This document shows positions 25,761 through 35,562 of a stretch of DNA of 64,000 bases, one piece after another (position 1 is the first letter of the stretch; each line of letters starts with the position of its first letter). The notes below the pieces were generated by a model that ran no database searches, was not told the origin of the DNA, and was given only the letters and a program-made list of their open reading frames with translations. Both the position numbers and the translations under genes were made by a program. Source of the DNA: Butyrivibrio proteoclasticus P6B7 (GTDB lineage Bacteria > Bacillota > Clostridia > Lachnospirales > Lachnospiraceae); NCBI RefSeq assembly GCF_000622085.1, contig NZ_JHWL01000004.1, positions 124,001 through 188,000 on the forward strand. Reading direction: 5' to 3'.

Positions 25761-25775
25761 GACCGGCCCCTTTCT
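25748..25775 (+). terminator. Terminator overlapping the kinase stop codon
   Basis: GGGGCGGT at 25748-25755 pairs with ACCGGCCCC at 25762-25770 (one bulged base), followed by TTTCTT. The stop codon TAG lies in the loop. Confidence 0.65.
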
Positions 25776-25887
25776 TAGTGGTTCACAAATGGGGCAAAAG
25801 GGGGTAACATAGTAGTGTAGTGTCGCTGAAATGGTCTGTGGGGGCTTTTTGGCGGTGTGAAATTTTTCTTTTTACAGGAGGAGTGTT

Positions 25888-26637
25888 ATGGAACAGAAAA
25901 AGTTAAGTTGGCTTAATCCACTGATCATCGGACTTTGCATTGTTATAAGCTGTATTTCACTGGCCTTTGGTCTTGCACACTTTAGATCAGAGAGCGCCCA
26001 TGTTATTACAGCTACAGGTAGTGCCAGTGTAGACTTTGAGGCAGATATCATTATCTGGAGGGGATATTTCTCAGCAACAGCCTACACATCACAGGATGCC
26101 TACAACATAATCAAGTCAGAGGCTGACCAGGTTAAGAAATATCTTTTAGCTAACAACCTTACAGAGGATGAGGTTGTGTTTAACTCAGTTGATATCAGCC
26201 AGATCTACAGAGATATCTACGATGACAATGGTAACTACATTGGAAGCGAGGCTGATGGATACAGACTTACCCAGAGTGTTACTATTACATCATCTAATAT
26301 TGATAACGTTGAGAAGATTTCCCGTGACATTTCAAGCCTTCTTGATCTTGGCGTCGAGTTCACATCAGAGTCTCCAGAGTACTACTACTCAGGCCTTGAT
26401 GACCTTAAGCTTGATCTTATCGACAAGGCTTCTACAAATGCCAAGGACAGAATCGACATCATTGCCAAGAATTCAGGAGCTCGCCTTGGAAAGCTTAAGA
26501 ATTCAAGCCTTGGTGTATTCCAGATCACTGCTAAGAACTCTGGAACCAGCAGCTATTCCTATGATGGAGCTTTTGATACAGGTTCAAGATACAAGACAGC
26601 TACAATCACAGTTAGACTTGAGTACGATCTTAAGTAA
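25888..26637 (+). CDS. SIMPL-domain (DUF541) membrane-anchored protein
   Basis: 249 residues. One N-terminal hydrophobic helix (LIIGLCIVISCISLAFGLAH) followed by the SIMPL/DUF541 domain: VITATGSASVDFEADIIIWR near the start, SQDAYNIIKSEADQVKKYL, and a C-terminal TATITVRLEY strand. SIMPL proteins are widely distributed envelope or periplasmic proteins of poorly known function. The domain is expected on the outer face. GGAGGAG precedes the ATG. It heads a run of four small genes. Confidence 0.85.
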   Translation: MEQKKLSWLNPLIIGLCIVISCISLAFGLAHFRSESAHVITATGSASVDFEADIIIWRGYFSATAYTSQDAYNIIKSEADQVKKYLLANNLTEDEVVFNSVDISQIYRDIYDDNGNYIGSEADGYRLTQSVTITSSNIDNVEKISRDISSLLDLGVEFTSESPEYYYSGLDDLKLDLIDKASTNAKDRIDIIAKNSGARLGKLKNSSLGVFQITAKNSGTSSYSYDGAFDTGSRYKTATITVRLEYDLK

Positions 26638-26711
26638 TGACGATTTTAGATAGTGATATTTGAATTGAAGTAGTAATGGTCGGAATTGTATATGAATGAG
26701 GGGTGATAACT

Positions 26712-27188
26712 ATGGCAGATAACGAGAATAACATCCAGACAGCTTCTGAGAATAGTGGTGCAGTGAATATGAGTGCACCAGTTTCATCAGGTAATGAGCA
26801 GAACCAGAATACCAGTGGCTCTGAGGTTGCTGAACTTCTTAAGAAACAGCTTTTTTTCCAGAGGCTGGCAGCCATATCCACAACAGGAATATTCCTGGTG
26901 ATACTTGTTGCTGCACTTCTTATCGTGCCAAGGGCCATCAGGACTATCAACCAGGTCAATCAGCTTGCAACTGATGCCACCAATTCAGTTGCCAAGATAG
27001 ATGAAATGACAGAGAGCATTACTACAGCCAGTGAGAATCTCAACGGCTTCATCGATGAGAACGCCGAGACTCTTACCAAGGCCACCAAGTCTATTTCTGA
27101 GATCGATTTTGAGGGCCTCAACCAGGCAATTTCAGATCTTCAGGAGACTGTAGGACCTATGGCATCATTCTTCAGTAAATTCAAGTGA
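26712..27188 (+). CDS. Single-pass membrane protein with coiled coil
   Basis: 158 residues. A polar Asn/Ser/Glu-rich N-terminus is followed by one transmembrane helix (GIFLVILVAALLIVPRAI) and an alpha-helical, coiled-coil-like region (SVAKIDEMTESITTASENLN). It resembles YtxG/DUF948-like envelope proteins in layout, but I do not recognise a firm family. The ATG at 26712 has GAGGGG upstream. A GTG start of the next frame overlaps its end. Confidence 0.6.
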   Translation: MADNENNIQTASENSGAVNMSAPVSSGNEQNQNTSGSEVAELLKKQLFFQRLAAISTTGIFLVILVAALLIVPRAIRTINQVNQLATDATNSVAKIDEMTESITTASENLNGFIDENAETLTKATKSISEIDFEGLNQAISDLQETVGPMASFFSKFK

Positions 27189-27208
27189 TAAAAAGGGAGG
27201 AATCAGGC

Positions 27209-27682
27209 ATGGATAAAAGAACTGCAGAGGAAAAGATCAAAGAGATCGCACAGGACGTTCAGCAGGCTGCAAAGCCAATAGTTGAGAAGGCTAAGCCCTA
27301 TGTAGAGAAGGCAGAACCTTACATTGATGAGATTAAGACCAAGGCAGAGCCTGTAATTGATGATATCAAGGTTAAGGCGGAGCCAGTTCTTAAGAAGGCT
27401 AAGCAGGGCACAGCCAAGGCTAAGGACGTTGCCAACAATGTTAAAAAAGATATCTCCAAGGCTTCAGCTAGAAGAAACTGCAAGGAAGAAGTATTCGTGC
27501 AGTATGCAGCTCACGAGGTTAGAACTTCAGACATCGTTAAGGCTGCCAAGGCTGATTACATCGCTAAGGGCCATGTTGAGAGCGATATCAAGGAGATTCA
27601 GGTTTATATCAAGCCTTCTGATAATGCAGCATATTATGTTGTAAATCACGCAGAGACAGGAAAGATTGGATTTAATAAATAA
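27209..27682 (+). CDS. DUF6465 family protein
   Basis: 157 residues from ATG 27209 (GGGAGG upstream). The first half is charged repeats of KAEP/KAKP type (VEKAKPYVEKAEPYIDEIKT), predicted extended helix. The second half, from about residue 90, is the DUF6465 domain: EVFVQYAAHEVRTSDIVKAA and IQVYIKPSDNAAYYVVN, ending in GKIGF. Such proteins are common in Lachnospiraceae and related Clostridia and their function is unknown. Its stop shares a base with the next start codon. Confidence 0.75.
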   Translation: MDKRTAEEKIKEIAQDVQQAAKPIVEKAKPYVEKAEPYIDEIKTKAEPVIDDIKVKAEPVLKKAKQGTAKAKDVANNVKKDISKASARRNCKEEVFVQYAAHEVRTSDIVKAAKADYIAKGHVESDIKEIQVYIKPSDNAAYYVVNHAETGKIGFNK

Positions 27683-27996
27683 TGGAAATTGAGCAGAACA
27701 CCTTCTTTCCCTTAACTCACTACGAGTATGGGGAAGCATATTTTGGAAGTCATAAGGGAATGAGATACAGACTGGCCCGTGAACCCTTGGAGAACGTTAA
27801 GTTCACGCCGATAGATCAGCGTGGTCCTGCCACTTTAATGGCAACGGTGTGGCCTGAGCCTAATTCCTACGCTCACACCCCTGATGAACTTAAGACTTCC
27901 GAGCACTTCGAGGTATCTCAGGAGGGATTTGATGCAGCAGTTGCCTGGATCAACGCCCAGTACACTGATAATCCCGGGAAGTGGGAGAAGAGATAG
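27682..27996 (+). CDS. Small hypothetical protein (104 residues)
   Basis: Begins at an ATG overlapping the preceding TAA (TAATG), so it is translationally coupled to the DUF6465 gene. Visible segments include FPLTHYEYGEAYFGSHKGMR and TVWPEPNSYAHTPDELK, with a C-terminal helix. No signal peptide or membrane segment is present. I do not recognise the family. A strong terminator follows. Confidence 0.7.
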   Translation: MEIEQNTFFPLTHYEYGEAYFGSHKGMRYRLAREPLENVKFTPIDQRGPATLMATVWPEPNSYAHTPDELKTSEHFEVSQEGFDAAVAWINAQYTDNPGKWEKR

Positions 27997-28075
27997 TTTT
28001 CGTGAGAAGATGTTTGTTTGGTAATCACGAAAACAGAAGAATCTGATAGATCTGAAGAAAAGTCTAAAATGAATA

Positions 28076-28118
28076 AAAAGGACTGTGAAAAATGTTTTTG
28101 TTTTCACAGTCCTTTTAC
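28076..28118 (+). terminator. Strong intrinsic terminator
   Basis: A perfect 16-base stem (AAAAGGACTGTGAAAA at 28076-28091, complement at 28101-28116) ends the four-gene run that begins with the SIMPL gene. Confidence 0.9.
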
Positions 28119-28268
28119 TATCCATAGTTAGTAGTTTGTATCTGTCTAAATTAATCCATATTAAAAAGCTTCTTAGATTTTTTTTATTTATAAAAAGGAT
28201 TTTGAAAAGAAACGCAGAATATAGAGATTGTAGGATTTAATTTTTTGTGCAGAAAGAAGACGACAAAA

Positions 28269-29276
28269 TTGAAAATTCGCGAAAAGCTAGAGAAGAGAGA
28301 GACCGAGATCTTAAGTAAGCATGCTACTCTCAGCATGAATTCCAAGGGAAGAGAAAAAGAAGAAAAACCTTGTGATATCAGGCCTTGTTTTCAGAGAGAC
28401 CGAGACAGAATCCTGTATTCTAAGTCTTTTAGGCGTCTTAAGGACAAGACCCAGGTATTTCTTGCGCCTGATGGAGATCACTACAGGACCAGAATGACTC
28501 ATACCCTTGAGGTTTCACAGAATGCCAGGACAATTGCCAAGGCCCTTATGCTCAATGAGGATCTTGCAGAGGCCATCGCCCTTGGACATGACCTGGGACA
28601 TACGCCCTTTGGTCACGCCGGAGAGAGGGCTCTTAATGATGTGGCTCCTGAGGGCTTTAGACACAATGAGCAGAGCCTTAGGATTGTTGAGAAGCTGGAG
28701 AACTACGGAACAGGTCTTAATCTGACCTGGGAAGTCAGAAATGGAATCGTCAATCACGAGATGAATCTTACACCAGCAACCCTTGAGGGCAAGGTTGTAA
28801 GACTTTCTGATAAGATTGCCTACATGCATCACGACATGGATGATGCACTTAGAGGCGGAATCCTTACTCCAGAGGATGTGCCAAGAGACCTGGTGGAGGT
28901 AATCGGCTATACCAACAAGGAGTGGATAGATACCTTTATCCACGACATCATAGCCACCAGCATGGATACGGACGACATCAGAATGTCTCCGGAAGTCTAT
29001 GACGCCTTCCACAAGCTTAGATCTTTTATGTTTGAAAATGTCTATACCAACCCGATTGCCAAGAATCAGGAGGGCAAGGTTGAAGAGATGATCAAGATCC
29101 TTTACAGATACTATCTTGATCACTTAGAGCTTCTTCCAGATTACTTACAGAGAATGCGTAAACAGGGAGAGCCGGAGGAGAGGCTTGTTTGCGACTATGT
29201 AAGTTCCATGACAGACAGATACGCAGTTGCCATGTTTGAGGAGATCTATGTTCCTCATTCCTGGAACGTTTTATGA
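28269..29276 (+). CDS. dgt: dGTPase (deoxyguanosinetriphosphate triphosphohydrolase-like)
   Basis: HD-domain triphosphohydrolase that releases tripolyphosphate from dNTPs. Signatures: RDRDRILYSKSFRRLKDKTQ, the HD His in RTRMTHTLEVSQNART, LGHDLGHTPFGHAGE and RHNEQSLRI. The frame is open from TTG 28245, but family members usually begin just before the IRE segment, so TTG 28269 (giving MKIREKLEKRE) is preferred; the ribosome binding site does not decide. About 335 residues. It lies immediately upstream of primase and rpoD, the usual Clostridial order. Confidence 0.93.
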   Translation: MKIREKLEKRETEILSKHATLSMNSKGREKEEKPCDIRPCFQRDRDRILYSKSFRRLKDKTQVFLAPDGDHYRTRMTHTLEVSQNARTIAKALMLNEDLAEAIALGHDLGHTPFGHAGERALNDVAPEGFRHNEQSLRIVEKLENYGTGLNLTWEVRNGIVNHEMNLTPATLEGKVVRLSDKIAYMHHDMDDALRGGILTPEDVPRDLVEVIGYTNKEWIDTFIHDIIATSMDTDDIRMSPEVYDAFHKLRSFMFENVYTNPIAKNQEGKVEEMIKILYRYYLDHLELLPDYLQRMRKQGEPEERLVCDYVSSMTDRYAVAMFEEIYVPHSWNVL

Positions 29277-29373
29277 TATAGACGTCATAAATCTAAAATG
29301 TGTACATGTTAGCTATGGAGCAATTCGTATATCATAAAACAACACAACTAATTACACACTGAGGAGAGATAAT

Positions 29374-31152
29374 TTGCGCTATTCGGACGAGATAATCGAA
29401 GAGGTTCGCTCGCGCAATGACATTGTGGATGTGGTTGGACAGTACGTCCATTTACAGAAGAAAGGCTCCAATTACTTTGGATTATGCCCATTCCACAACG
29501 AAAAATCGGGGTCATTTTCCGTATCAGCTCACAAGCAGATGTACTACTGCTTTGGATGCGGAGCCGGGGGCAATGTCATTACCTTTTTGATGAAATATGA
29601 CAATTTAACATTTCAGGAAGCAGTTAAACAGCTGGCTGAAAGGGCCGGAATCAAACTCCCGGATGAGGACGATTCACCACAGGCCAAGGCCATGCGAGAT
29701 AAGAGACAGATCCTTCTTGATATCAACAAGGAGGCTGCCAAGTACTATTACTATCAGCTCAGAAGTCCAAACGGCCAGAAGGGCATGGAGTATTTCAGGA
29801 AAAGAGAATTATCCGATGAGACCATGCAGAAGTTCGGCCTTGGATATGCCAACGTAACCAGTTCAGACCTTGTTAACCATCTTAAAAAGCTTGGTTATCA
29901 GGATAAGCAGATAATAGATGCGGGCCTTGCGTCCTACGATGAAAAATATGGAACCCATGACAAGTTCTGGAACAGAGTCATGTTCCCAATTCAGGATGCA
30001 TCCCAAAAGGTCATCGGTTTTGGTGGGAGAGTTCTGGGAGATGCCAAACCTAAGTATCTCAATTCTCCGGAAACTCTTATATTTGATAAAAGCAGGAACC
30101 TCTTTGGCCTTAACCTTGCCAAGAATTCAAGGGCAGGCTACATGATCATTTGTGAGGGCTACATGGACGTTATCGCTATGCACCAGGCAGGATTTAACAT
30201 GGCGGTGGCTTCCCTTGGAACTGCATTCACCACCGGACAGGCCCTTATATTAAAAAGATATACTGACGAAGTGATCCTATCCTACGATAGCGACGAAGCC
30301 GGTACCAAAGCGGCACTACGAGGAATAGGAATTCTCAAGGAAGCAGGCCTTAAGGGCAAGGTCTTAGACCTTAGACCTCACAAGGACCCTGACGAATTCA
30401 TCAAGAACGAAGGTAAGGAAGCTTTTGAAGAGAGAGCCAGAAACGCTGAGAATCCATTCTTCTTTGAAGTCAGGATAATGGAAAAGAACTATAGCATGTC
30501 CGATCCGGAATCCAAGACGGAATTCTACAGAGAGATAGCCAAAAAGCTATGTGAATTCGAGGAAGCTCTCGAAAGGGAGAATTATCTGGAGGCTGTGGCA
30601 GCCAGGTACAACATCCCGGTGGATGACCTTCGCAAGATGGTTGCATCCTATGCTTCCAAGGGTGGTATGATCACACCGGCCACAAGACCTAAATCAGGAA
30701 TTCAGAATAAGAAAACTCCTGAGGACGGTGCAAGGAAGAATCAGAGACTTCTTTTAACCTGGCTTACAGATGAGCCAAGGATATATTCCAAGGTTAGACA
30801 GTACGTGTCTGCCGAGGATTTTGCGGATGACCTTTATAGGAGCGTTGCCTCCAAGGTTTTCCAGGGAATGGATGTAGGGAACTTTTCACCGGCTGCAATA
30901 TTGGATGATTTCACAGACGAGGAGGAACACAGCAAGGTTGCTGAAATGTTCAACACCAATCTGGTGGACATCGAAACTAAGGAGCAGCGTAAGAAAGCGT
31001 TCCACGACATTATATATGGCGTTAAACAGGCTGGATACGAGAGACAAAAGAAAGAACTTAAGCCGGATGATCCGGACTTCCTGATGAAAACAATTCAGGG
31101 TAAAAAAGATCTCGAGAAATTGTCTCATGCAGAGATATCCCCTGATGATTAA
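29374..31152 (+). CDS. dnaG: DNA primase
   Basis: 592 residues; makes RNA primers at the replication fork. The N-terminal CHC2 zinc finger is complete (Cys38, His41, Cys59, Cys62 in LCPFHN and YYCFGCGAGGN). The TOPRIM core shows the catalytic Glu in MIICEGYMDVIAM and the Asp pair in ILSYDSDEAGT. The C-terminal helicase-interaction region is short but present. Start is TTG 29374 with GGAGAG at proper spacing. Between it and rpoD a small dyad TTTGCTGAAATATCAGCAAA lies at about 31164. Confidence 0.97.
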   Translation: MRYSDEIIEEVRSRNDIVDVVGQYVHLQKKGSNYFGLCPFHNEKSGSFSVSAHKQMYYCFGCGAGGNVITFLMKYDNLTFQEAVKQLAERAGIKLPDEDDSPQAKAMRDKRQILLDINKEAAKYYYYQLRSPNGQKGMEYFRKRELSDETMQKFGLGYANVTSSDLVNHLKKLGYQDKQIIDAGLASYDEKYGTHDKFWNRVMFPIQDASQKVIGFGGRVLGDAKPKYLNSPETLIFDKSRNLFGLNLAKNSRAGYMIICEGYMDVIAMHQAGFNMAVASLGTAFTTGQALILKRYTDEVILSYDSDEAGTKAALRGIGILKEAGLKGKVLDLRPHKDPDEFIKNEGKEAFEERARNAENPFFFEVRIMEKNYSMSDPESKTEFYREIAKKLCEFEEALERENYLEAVAARYNIPVDDLRKMVASYASKGGMITPATRPKSGIQNKKTPEDGARKNQRLLLTWLTDEPRIYSKVRQYVSAEDFADDLYRSVASKVFQGMDVGNFSPAAILDDFTDEEEHSKVAEMFNTNLVDIETKEQRKKAFHDIIYGVKQAGYERQKKELKPDDPDFLMKTIQGKKDLEKLSHAEISPDD

Positions 31153-31252
31153 ACTGAATATCACTTTGCTGAAATATCAGCAAAACTTTCGCAACTGCAG
31201 ATAACATCTGCAAACCAACAAAAAGATAATAATACAGAAAAGGATGAATAAA

Positions 31253-32950
31253 ATGGCTAAGAAGGAAACAGTTAAGGAAACAGAGGCTAAGAAGACTACT
31301 AAGGCTGCTACAAAGGCAGCTCCTAAGAAGGCTGCCGAGGAAAAAGAAACAAAGAAGACTGCAAAGGCTACAAAGGCAGCGGCAGAAGAAAAGCCAGCTA
31401 AGAAGGCTACCAAGGCTGCTAAGGAAGTAGCAGAGGAAAAACCAGCTAAGAAGACTGCTACAAAGGCTACTAAGGCTGCTAAGGAAGAAGTAGAAGAGAA
31501 GCCAGCTAAGAAGTCTACTAAGGCTGCTAAGGCTGTAGAGGAAGTAGTAGAAGAAAAGCCAGCTAAGAAGGCTACCAAAACTACAAAGGCTGCAAAGGCT
31601 GTAGAGGAAGTAGTAGAGGAAAAGCCAGCTAAGAAGGCTGCAAAGGCCGAGAAGCCAGCAAAGGCTGAGAAGGCTCCTAAGAAGTCTGGCAAGAAGGGTT
31701 CCAAGGCTGATTCCGAAGGTAAGGAGTCTGAGGATGGAGAGCTTGATGAGGCTACAAAGGAGCTCTTTACCCAGAAGGTAAAAGAAATCCTTGCTCTTGC
31801 CAAGAAGAAGAAAAACGTTCTTGAGTATGCTGAGATCAGCGATTTCTTCAGCGATCTTAACCTTAACGAGGAGCAGCTTGATAACGTTCTCGAAGTCCTT
31901 GAGAATTCTGGAATCGACGTTCTTAGAGTTTCAGATACAGACGATGATATTCCTGATGATGACGATATGGTTCTTACAGATGAGGATGAGGTTGATATGG
32001 AGAATATCGACCTGTCAGTTCCAGATGGAATCAGCATCGAGGATCCAGTAAGAATGTACCTTAAGGAAATCGGTAAGGTGCCTCTTCTTACAGCTGATCA
32101 GGAAATTGACCTTGCAAAGGCTATGGAAGCAGGCCTTGAGGCTGAAAAAGAGCTTGCAGAGGATGAGGGCAAGAACAAGCTCTCAGACAAGAGAAAGAAA
32201 GAGCTTAATGCAATCATTTACGAAGGAAACGAAGCTAAGAAGCGTCTTGCAGAGGCTAACCTTCGTCTCGTTGTAAGTATTGCCAAGAGATATGTTGGTA
32301 GAGGAATGCTTTTCCTTGACCTTATCCAGGAGGGCAACCTTGGTCTTATCAAGGCCGTTGAGAAGTTTGACTTCCGTAAGGGCTTCAAGTTCTCAACCTA
32401 CGCTACATGGTGGATCAGACAGGCTATCACAAGAGCTATCGCTGACCAGGCAAGAACTATCCGTATCCCAGTTCACATGGTTGAGACCATCAACAAGCTC
32501 ATCCGTGTAAGCCGTCAGCTCCTTCAGGAACTTGGCCGTGAGCCACTTCCAGAAGAGGTTGCAAAAGAGATGAATATGCCAGTTGAGAGAGTTCGTGAGA
32601 TCCTCAAGATTTCTCAGGAGCCAGTATCTCTTGAAACACCTATCGGTGAAGAGGAAGATTCACATCTTGGTGATTTCATCCAGGATGATAACGTTCCAGT
32701 ACCAGCTGATGCAGCAGCATTCACACTCCTTAAGGAGCAGCTTGTAGAGGTTCTTGGAACTCTTACAGAGCGTGAGCAGAAGGTTCTTAGACTCCGCTTT
32801 GGTCTTGATGATGGAAGAGCAAGAACTCTTGAAGAAGTAGGTAAGGAATTCAACGTAACCCGTGAGCGTATCCGTCAGATCGAGGCTAAGGCTCTTAGAA
32901 AGCTCCGTCACCCAAGCCGCAGCCGTAAGCTCAAGGATTACCTTGATTGA
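31253..32950 (+). CDS. rpoD: Primary sigma factor RpoD with Lys/Ala-rich N-terminal extension
   Basis: 565 residues from ATG 31253; the earlier ATG at 31244 directly abuts the AAAAGGA ribosome binding site and so is rejected. Residues about 1-150 are repeats of [11 protein letters not shown] and [12 protein letters not shown] type, like histone H1 tails. Then come the acidic region 1.1 segment, region 1.2 ([20 protein letters not shown]), region 2 ([40 protein letters not shown]), region 3 and region 4 ([38 protein letters not shown]). It drives housekeeping transcription. The extension is absent from standard SigA/RpoD. Confidence 0.96.
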   Translation: MAKKETVKETEAKKTTKAATKAAPKKAAEEKETKKTAKATKAAAEEKPAKKATKAAKEVAEEKPAKKTATKATKAAKEEVEEKPAKKSTKAAKAVEEVVEEKPAKKATKTTKAAKAVEEVVEEKPAKKAAKAEKPAKAEKAPKKSGKKGSKADSEGKESEDGELDEATKELFTQKVKEILALAKKKKNVLEYAEISDFFSDLNLNEEQLDNVLEVLENSGIDVLRVSDTDDDIPDDDDMVLTDEDEVDMENIDLSVPDGISIEDPVRMYLKEIGKVPLLTADQEIDLAKAMEAGLEAEKELAEDEGKNKLSDKRKKELNAIIYEGNEAKKRLAEANLRLVVSIAKRYVGRGMLFLDLIQEGNLGLIKAVEKFDFRKGFKFSTYATWWIRQAITRAIADQARTIRIPVHMVETINKLIRVSRQLLQELGREPLPEEVAKEMNMPVERVREILKISQEPVSLETPIGEEEDSHLGDFIQDDNVPVPADAAAFTLLKEQLVEVLGTLTEREQKVLRLRFGLDDGRARTLEEVGKEFNVTRERIRQIEAKALRKLRHPSRSRKLKDYLD

Positions 32951-32959
32951 TCCAGTGCT

Positions 32960-33781
32960 ATGACAGATAAGATTAACAACAATACAACAGATAATTCTGA
33001 CAGATTACAGATAATTAAATCCCGCATGTCTGAAAGGCTACTGACCGTGGCAGACATGCTGGGTACTGCCGGAGATAACCTTAAGGTTGCTGACGTTGGC
33101 TGTGACCATGGCTACGTGTCTATATATCTTTTGTTAAAAGAAATAGCCACTAAAGCCATAGCCATGGACGTCCGCAAGGGCCCACTTTCTGGAGCTGAGA
33201 AGAATATCGCAGAGTTTGGACTTTCACAGAGCATAAGTACAAGACTTTCAGATGGTCTTACAGCTCTCAAGGAGGGCGAAGCCAATTCCGTTATAATAGC
33301 GGGAATGGGTGGAAAACTCATGATGAGACTTTTAAGTGATGTATCTCTTTCTAAGCTTGGCATAGAAAGAGCTGTGCTTCAGCCCCAGTCAGAACTAGAT
33401 CTTTTCAGGCAGTTTTTAAGGGATAATAACTACCAGATTCTTGAAGAGAGAGTTATTTTCGAGGATGGTAAGTACTATTTCCCAACGAAGGTTTCATTTG
33501 CGAATGGAGATAGCTCTTTTAACAAAGTCCTGTCACAGGTGGAGGAAGAGCTTGTAAGTAAATGCGGATGCGACGATGCAAGAGCCAGAGACATCTGCAA
33601 CAAATTTGGAGAACACAATCTCCTTTCTAAGGATGAAGCCCTTAAAGCTTACCTTGAGCATGGAAAAGAGGTCCTTGAAAGCGTTATAGGTAATCTTGAC
33701 CCTGATGCTCACAGTGAGCGTTATAACCAAGTTAATAGAGAAATTGAGGATATTGTAGCTGCACTTAAACTTATAGACTAA
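32960..33781 (+). CDS. trmK: tRNA (adenine22-N1)-methyltransferase
   Basis: 273 residues. Class I SAM methyltransferase with the TrmK pattern: MSERLLTVADML, the SAM loop VADVGCDHGYVSIYLL, AMDVRKGPLSGAEKNI, and IIAGMGGKLMMRLL, then QPQSELDLFRQFL. TrmK makes m1A22 in tRNA. It follows rpoD by ten bases, the same order as in Bacillus. An N-terminal Asn/Thr-rich leader of about 23 residues precedes the conserved core, and the true start may be the internal ATG of MSERLL; neither has a good ribosome binding site, and coupling to rpoD is likely. Confidence 0.9.
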   Translation: MTDKINNNTTDNSDRLQIIKSRMSERLLTVADMLGTAGDNLKVADVGCDHGYVSIYLLLKEIATKAIAMDVRKGPLSGAEKNIAEFGLSQSISTRLSDGLTALKEGEANSVIIAGMGGKLMMRLLSDVSLSKLGIERAVLQPQSELDLFRQFLRDNNYQILEERVIFEDGKYYFPTKVSFANGDSSFNKVLSQVEEELVSKCGCDDARARDICNKFGEHNLLSKDEALKAYLEHGKEVLESVIGNLDPDAHSERYNQVNREIEDIVAALKLID

Positions 33782-33793
33782 AAAGGAGCGCAT

Positions 33794-35449
33794 ATGCCTG
33801 TAATTACAATTAATGGTGAATCTAAAGAATACGAAAAGGGTACCACCTTTGAAGAAATCGCAAAGGAGTACCAGAGTCAGTATGATTCAAGAATTGCTGC
33901 TGTAATCTTTGGCGGCAAGATCAGAGAGCTTATGAAGACGGTTAAGAAGGACGGCGAGCTGACCTTTTTGACCTTCAAGGATTCCATTGGTAATAAGACT
34001 ATGCGAAGAACTGCAGTTATGATGCTTATCAAGGCAGTTCATGACGTAGTCGGCAAAAAGAGCAAGGTATCTACCAAGGTGGAATTCACCATCGGAAATG
34101 GATATTATTGCACCATCAGAGGCGGTGTTGAGGTAACGGATGAGTTTGCCAGACAGGTTTCTGAGAAATTCCAGGATCTTGTGGACAGAGCCATTCCTAT
34201 TACCAAGAAGGTCTATCCTTTGGAGGATGCGCTGGAGATCTTTAATAAGCAGGGAATGCATGATAAGATGGCACTTCTTCGCTATAGGAGAAGCTCTGAG
34301 ATCAACATTTACAAGCTTGAGGATTTCTACGACTATTTCTATGGCTACATGCTGCCTAACACCTCATATATCGATAAGTTCCAGATTGACAGATATCACG
34401 ATGGCCTGCTTCTCACAATTCCAACCATAAGAGAGCCTGATAAGCTGGTGGTGTCTGAACCTAGAGAAAAGCTCTTTAACACCATGAAGCTTGCCAGCGA
34501 CTGGGGCATCATGATGGGAATTGATAACGTGGGAGATCTTAACGATCAGGTCTGCCAGGGACGCATCAACGAGATGATACTTGTTCAGGAGGCTCTTCAG
34601 GAGCGTAGAATTGCCCAGATAGCCCACAATATCCAGCAAAAGAGCCATGTTAAATTTGTAATGATAGCTGGCCCAAGTTCCTCGGGTAAGACCAGCTTTG
34701 CCAACAGACTGTCCATTCAGCTGCGAAGCTTTGGTATGGTGCCACATCCTATCAGTTTGGACAACTATTTTGTTAACAGAGAGGAAACACCTAGGGACGA
34801 GGATGGCAACTACAACTTTGAATGTCTTGAAGCCATTGACGTTGAGGGCTTTAACAGAGATATGACAAGGCTTCTTAACGGAGACAGAGTTGAGATGCCG
34901 GAGTTTAACTTCGTTACCGGTAAAAGGGAATACAACGGAGAATATCTGCAGCTTGGTGCTAATGATATCCTTGTTATCGAGGGTATCCACGGACTTAATG
35001 AGAGAATGTCCTATTCACTTCCTGCGGAGTCTAAGTTTAAGATTTATATAAGCGCTCTTACAACTCTTTCAATCGATTCACATAATAGAATTCCAACAAC
35101 AGATGGAAGACTTCTTCGTAGAATTGTAAGAGATGCAAGAACAAGAGGAGCATCCGCCAAGGATACCATCAGAATGTGGGGATCTGTTCGAGCAGGAGAA
35201 GAGCAGAATATCTTCCCATTCCAGGAGGGAGCAGATGAGATGTTTAATTCAGCTCAGATTTATGAGCTGGCAGTTATTAAACCTTTTGCAGAGCCGCTTC
35301 TTTTCTCGATTGAGAAGACTGATCCTGAATATTTTGAGGCAAAACGCCTTCTTAAGTTCCTTGACTACTTTGTAAGCGTTGACAGCTCTATGCTTCCAAG
35401 GAATTCAATCTGCAGAGAATTCGTTGGAGGAAGCTGCTTTAAGGTTTAA
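33794..35449 (+). CDS. Nucleoside kinase with TGS domain (uridine-kinase family)
   Basis: 551 residues. N-terminal TGS domain (about 1-60) and a threonyl-tRNA-synthetase-like second additional domain (about 65-220) are followed by a P-loop kinase domain with Walker A MIAGPSSSGKTSFANRL near residue 300 and the uridine kinase pattern SLDNYFVNREETPRDEDGNY. Such fusion proteins phosphorylate nucleosides and are widespread in Clostridia. AAAGGAG precedes the ATG. It probably belongs to the dnaG-rpoD-trmK transcript. Confidence 0.9.
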   Translation: MPVITINGESKEYEKGTTFEEIAKEYQSQYDSRIAAVIFGGKIRELMKTVKKDGELTFLTFKDSIGNKTMRRTAVMMLIKAVHDVVGKKSKVSTKVEFTIGNGYYCTIRGGVEVTDEFARQVSEKFQDLVDRAIPITKKVYPLEDALEIFNKQGMHDKMALLRYRRSSEINIYKLEDFYDYFYGYMLPNTSYIDKFQIDRYHDGLLLTIPTIREPDKLVVSEPREKLFNTMKLASDWGIMMGIDNVGDLNDQVCQGRINEMILVQEALQERRIAQIAHNIQQKSHVKFVMIAGPSSSGKTSFANRLSIQLRSFGMVPHPISLDNYFVNREETPRDEDGNYNFECLEAIDVEGFNRDMTRLLNGDRVEMPEFNFVTGKREYNGEYLQLGANDILVIEGIHGLNERMSYSLPAESKFKIYISALTTLSIDSHNRIPTTDGRLLRRIVRDARTRGASAKDTIRMWGSVRAGEEQNIFPFQEGADEMFNSAQIYELAVIKPFAEPLLFSIEKTDPEYFEAKRLLKFLDYFVSVDSSMLPRNSICREFVGGSCFKV

Positions 35450-35527
35450 TTTTTACCTTGATTCAATCACAAAGTGATTAAAAACTGATAAATACATAAA
35501 AAGTATGTTAAATTAGCCCTTAAACCC

Positions 35528-35555
35528 TTGAAATTCGGGGTCCTATGGGTATAAT
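35528..35555 (+). promoter_or_regulatory. Strong sigma-A promoter of the 6S-like RNA
   Basis: TTGAAA at 35528-35533, a 16-base spacer and a consensus TATAAT at 35550-35555. Transcription should start near 35563. Confidence 0.85.
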
Positions 35556-35562
35556 AAGAATT

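Noticed and set aside
31177..32037. Long minus-strand frame (286 codons) rich in Ser, Ala and Phe opposite rpoD
   Set aside because: It is the antisense shadow of the Lys/Ala repeat region; it has no ribosome binding site or family resemblance.
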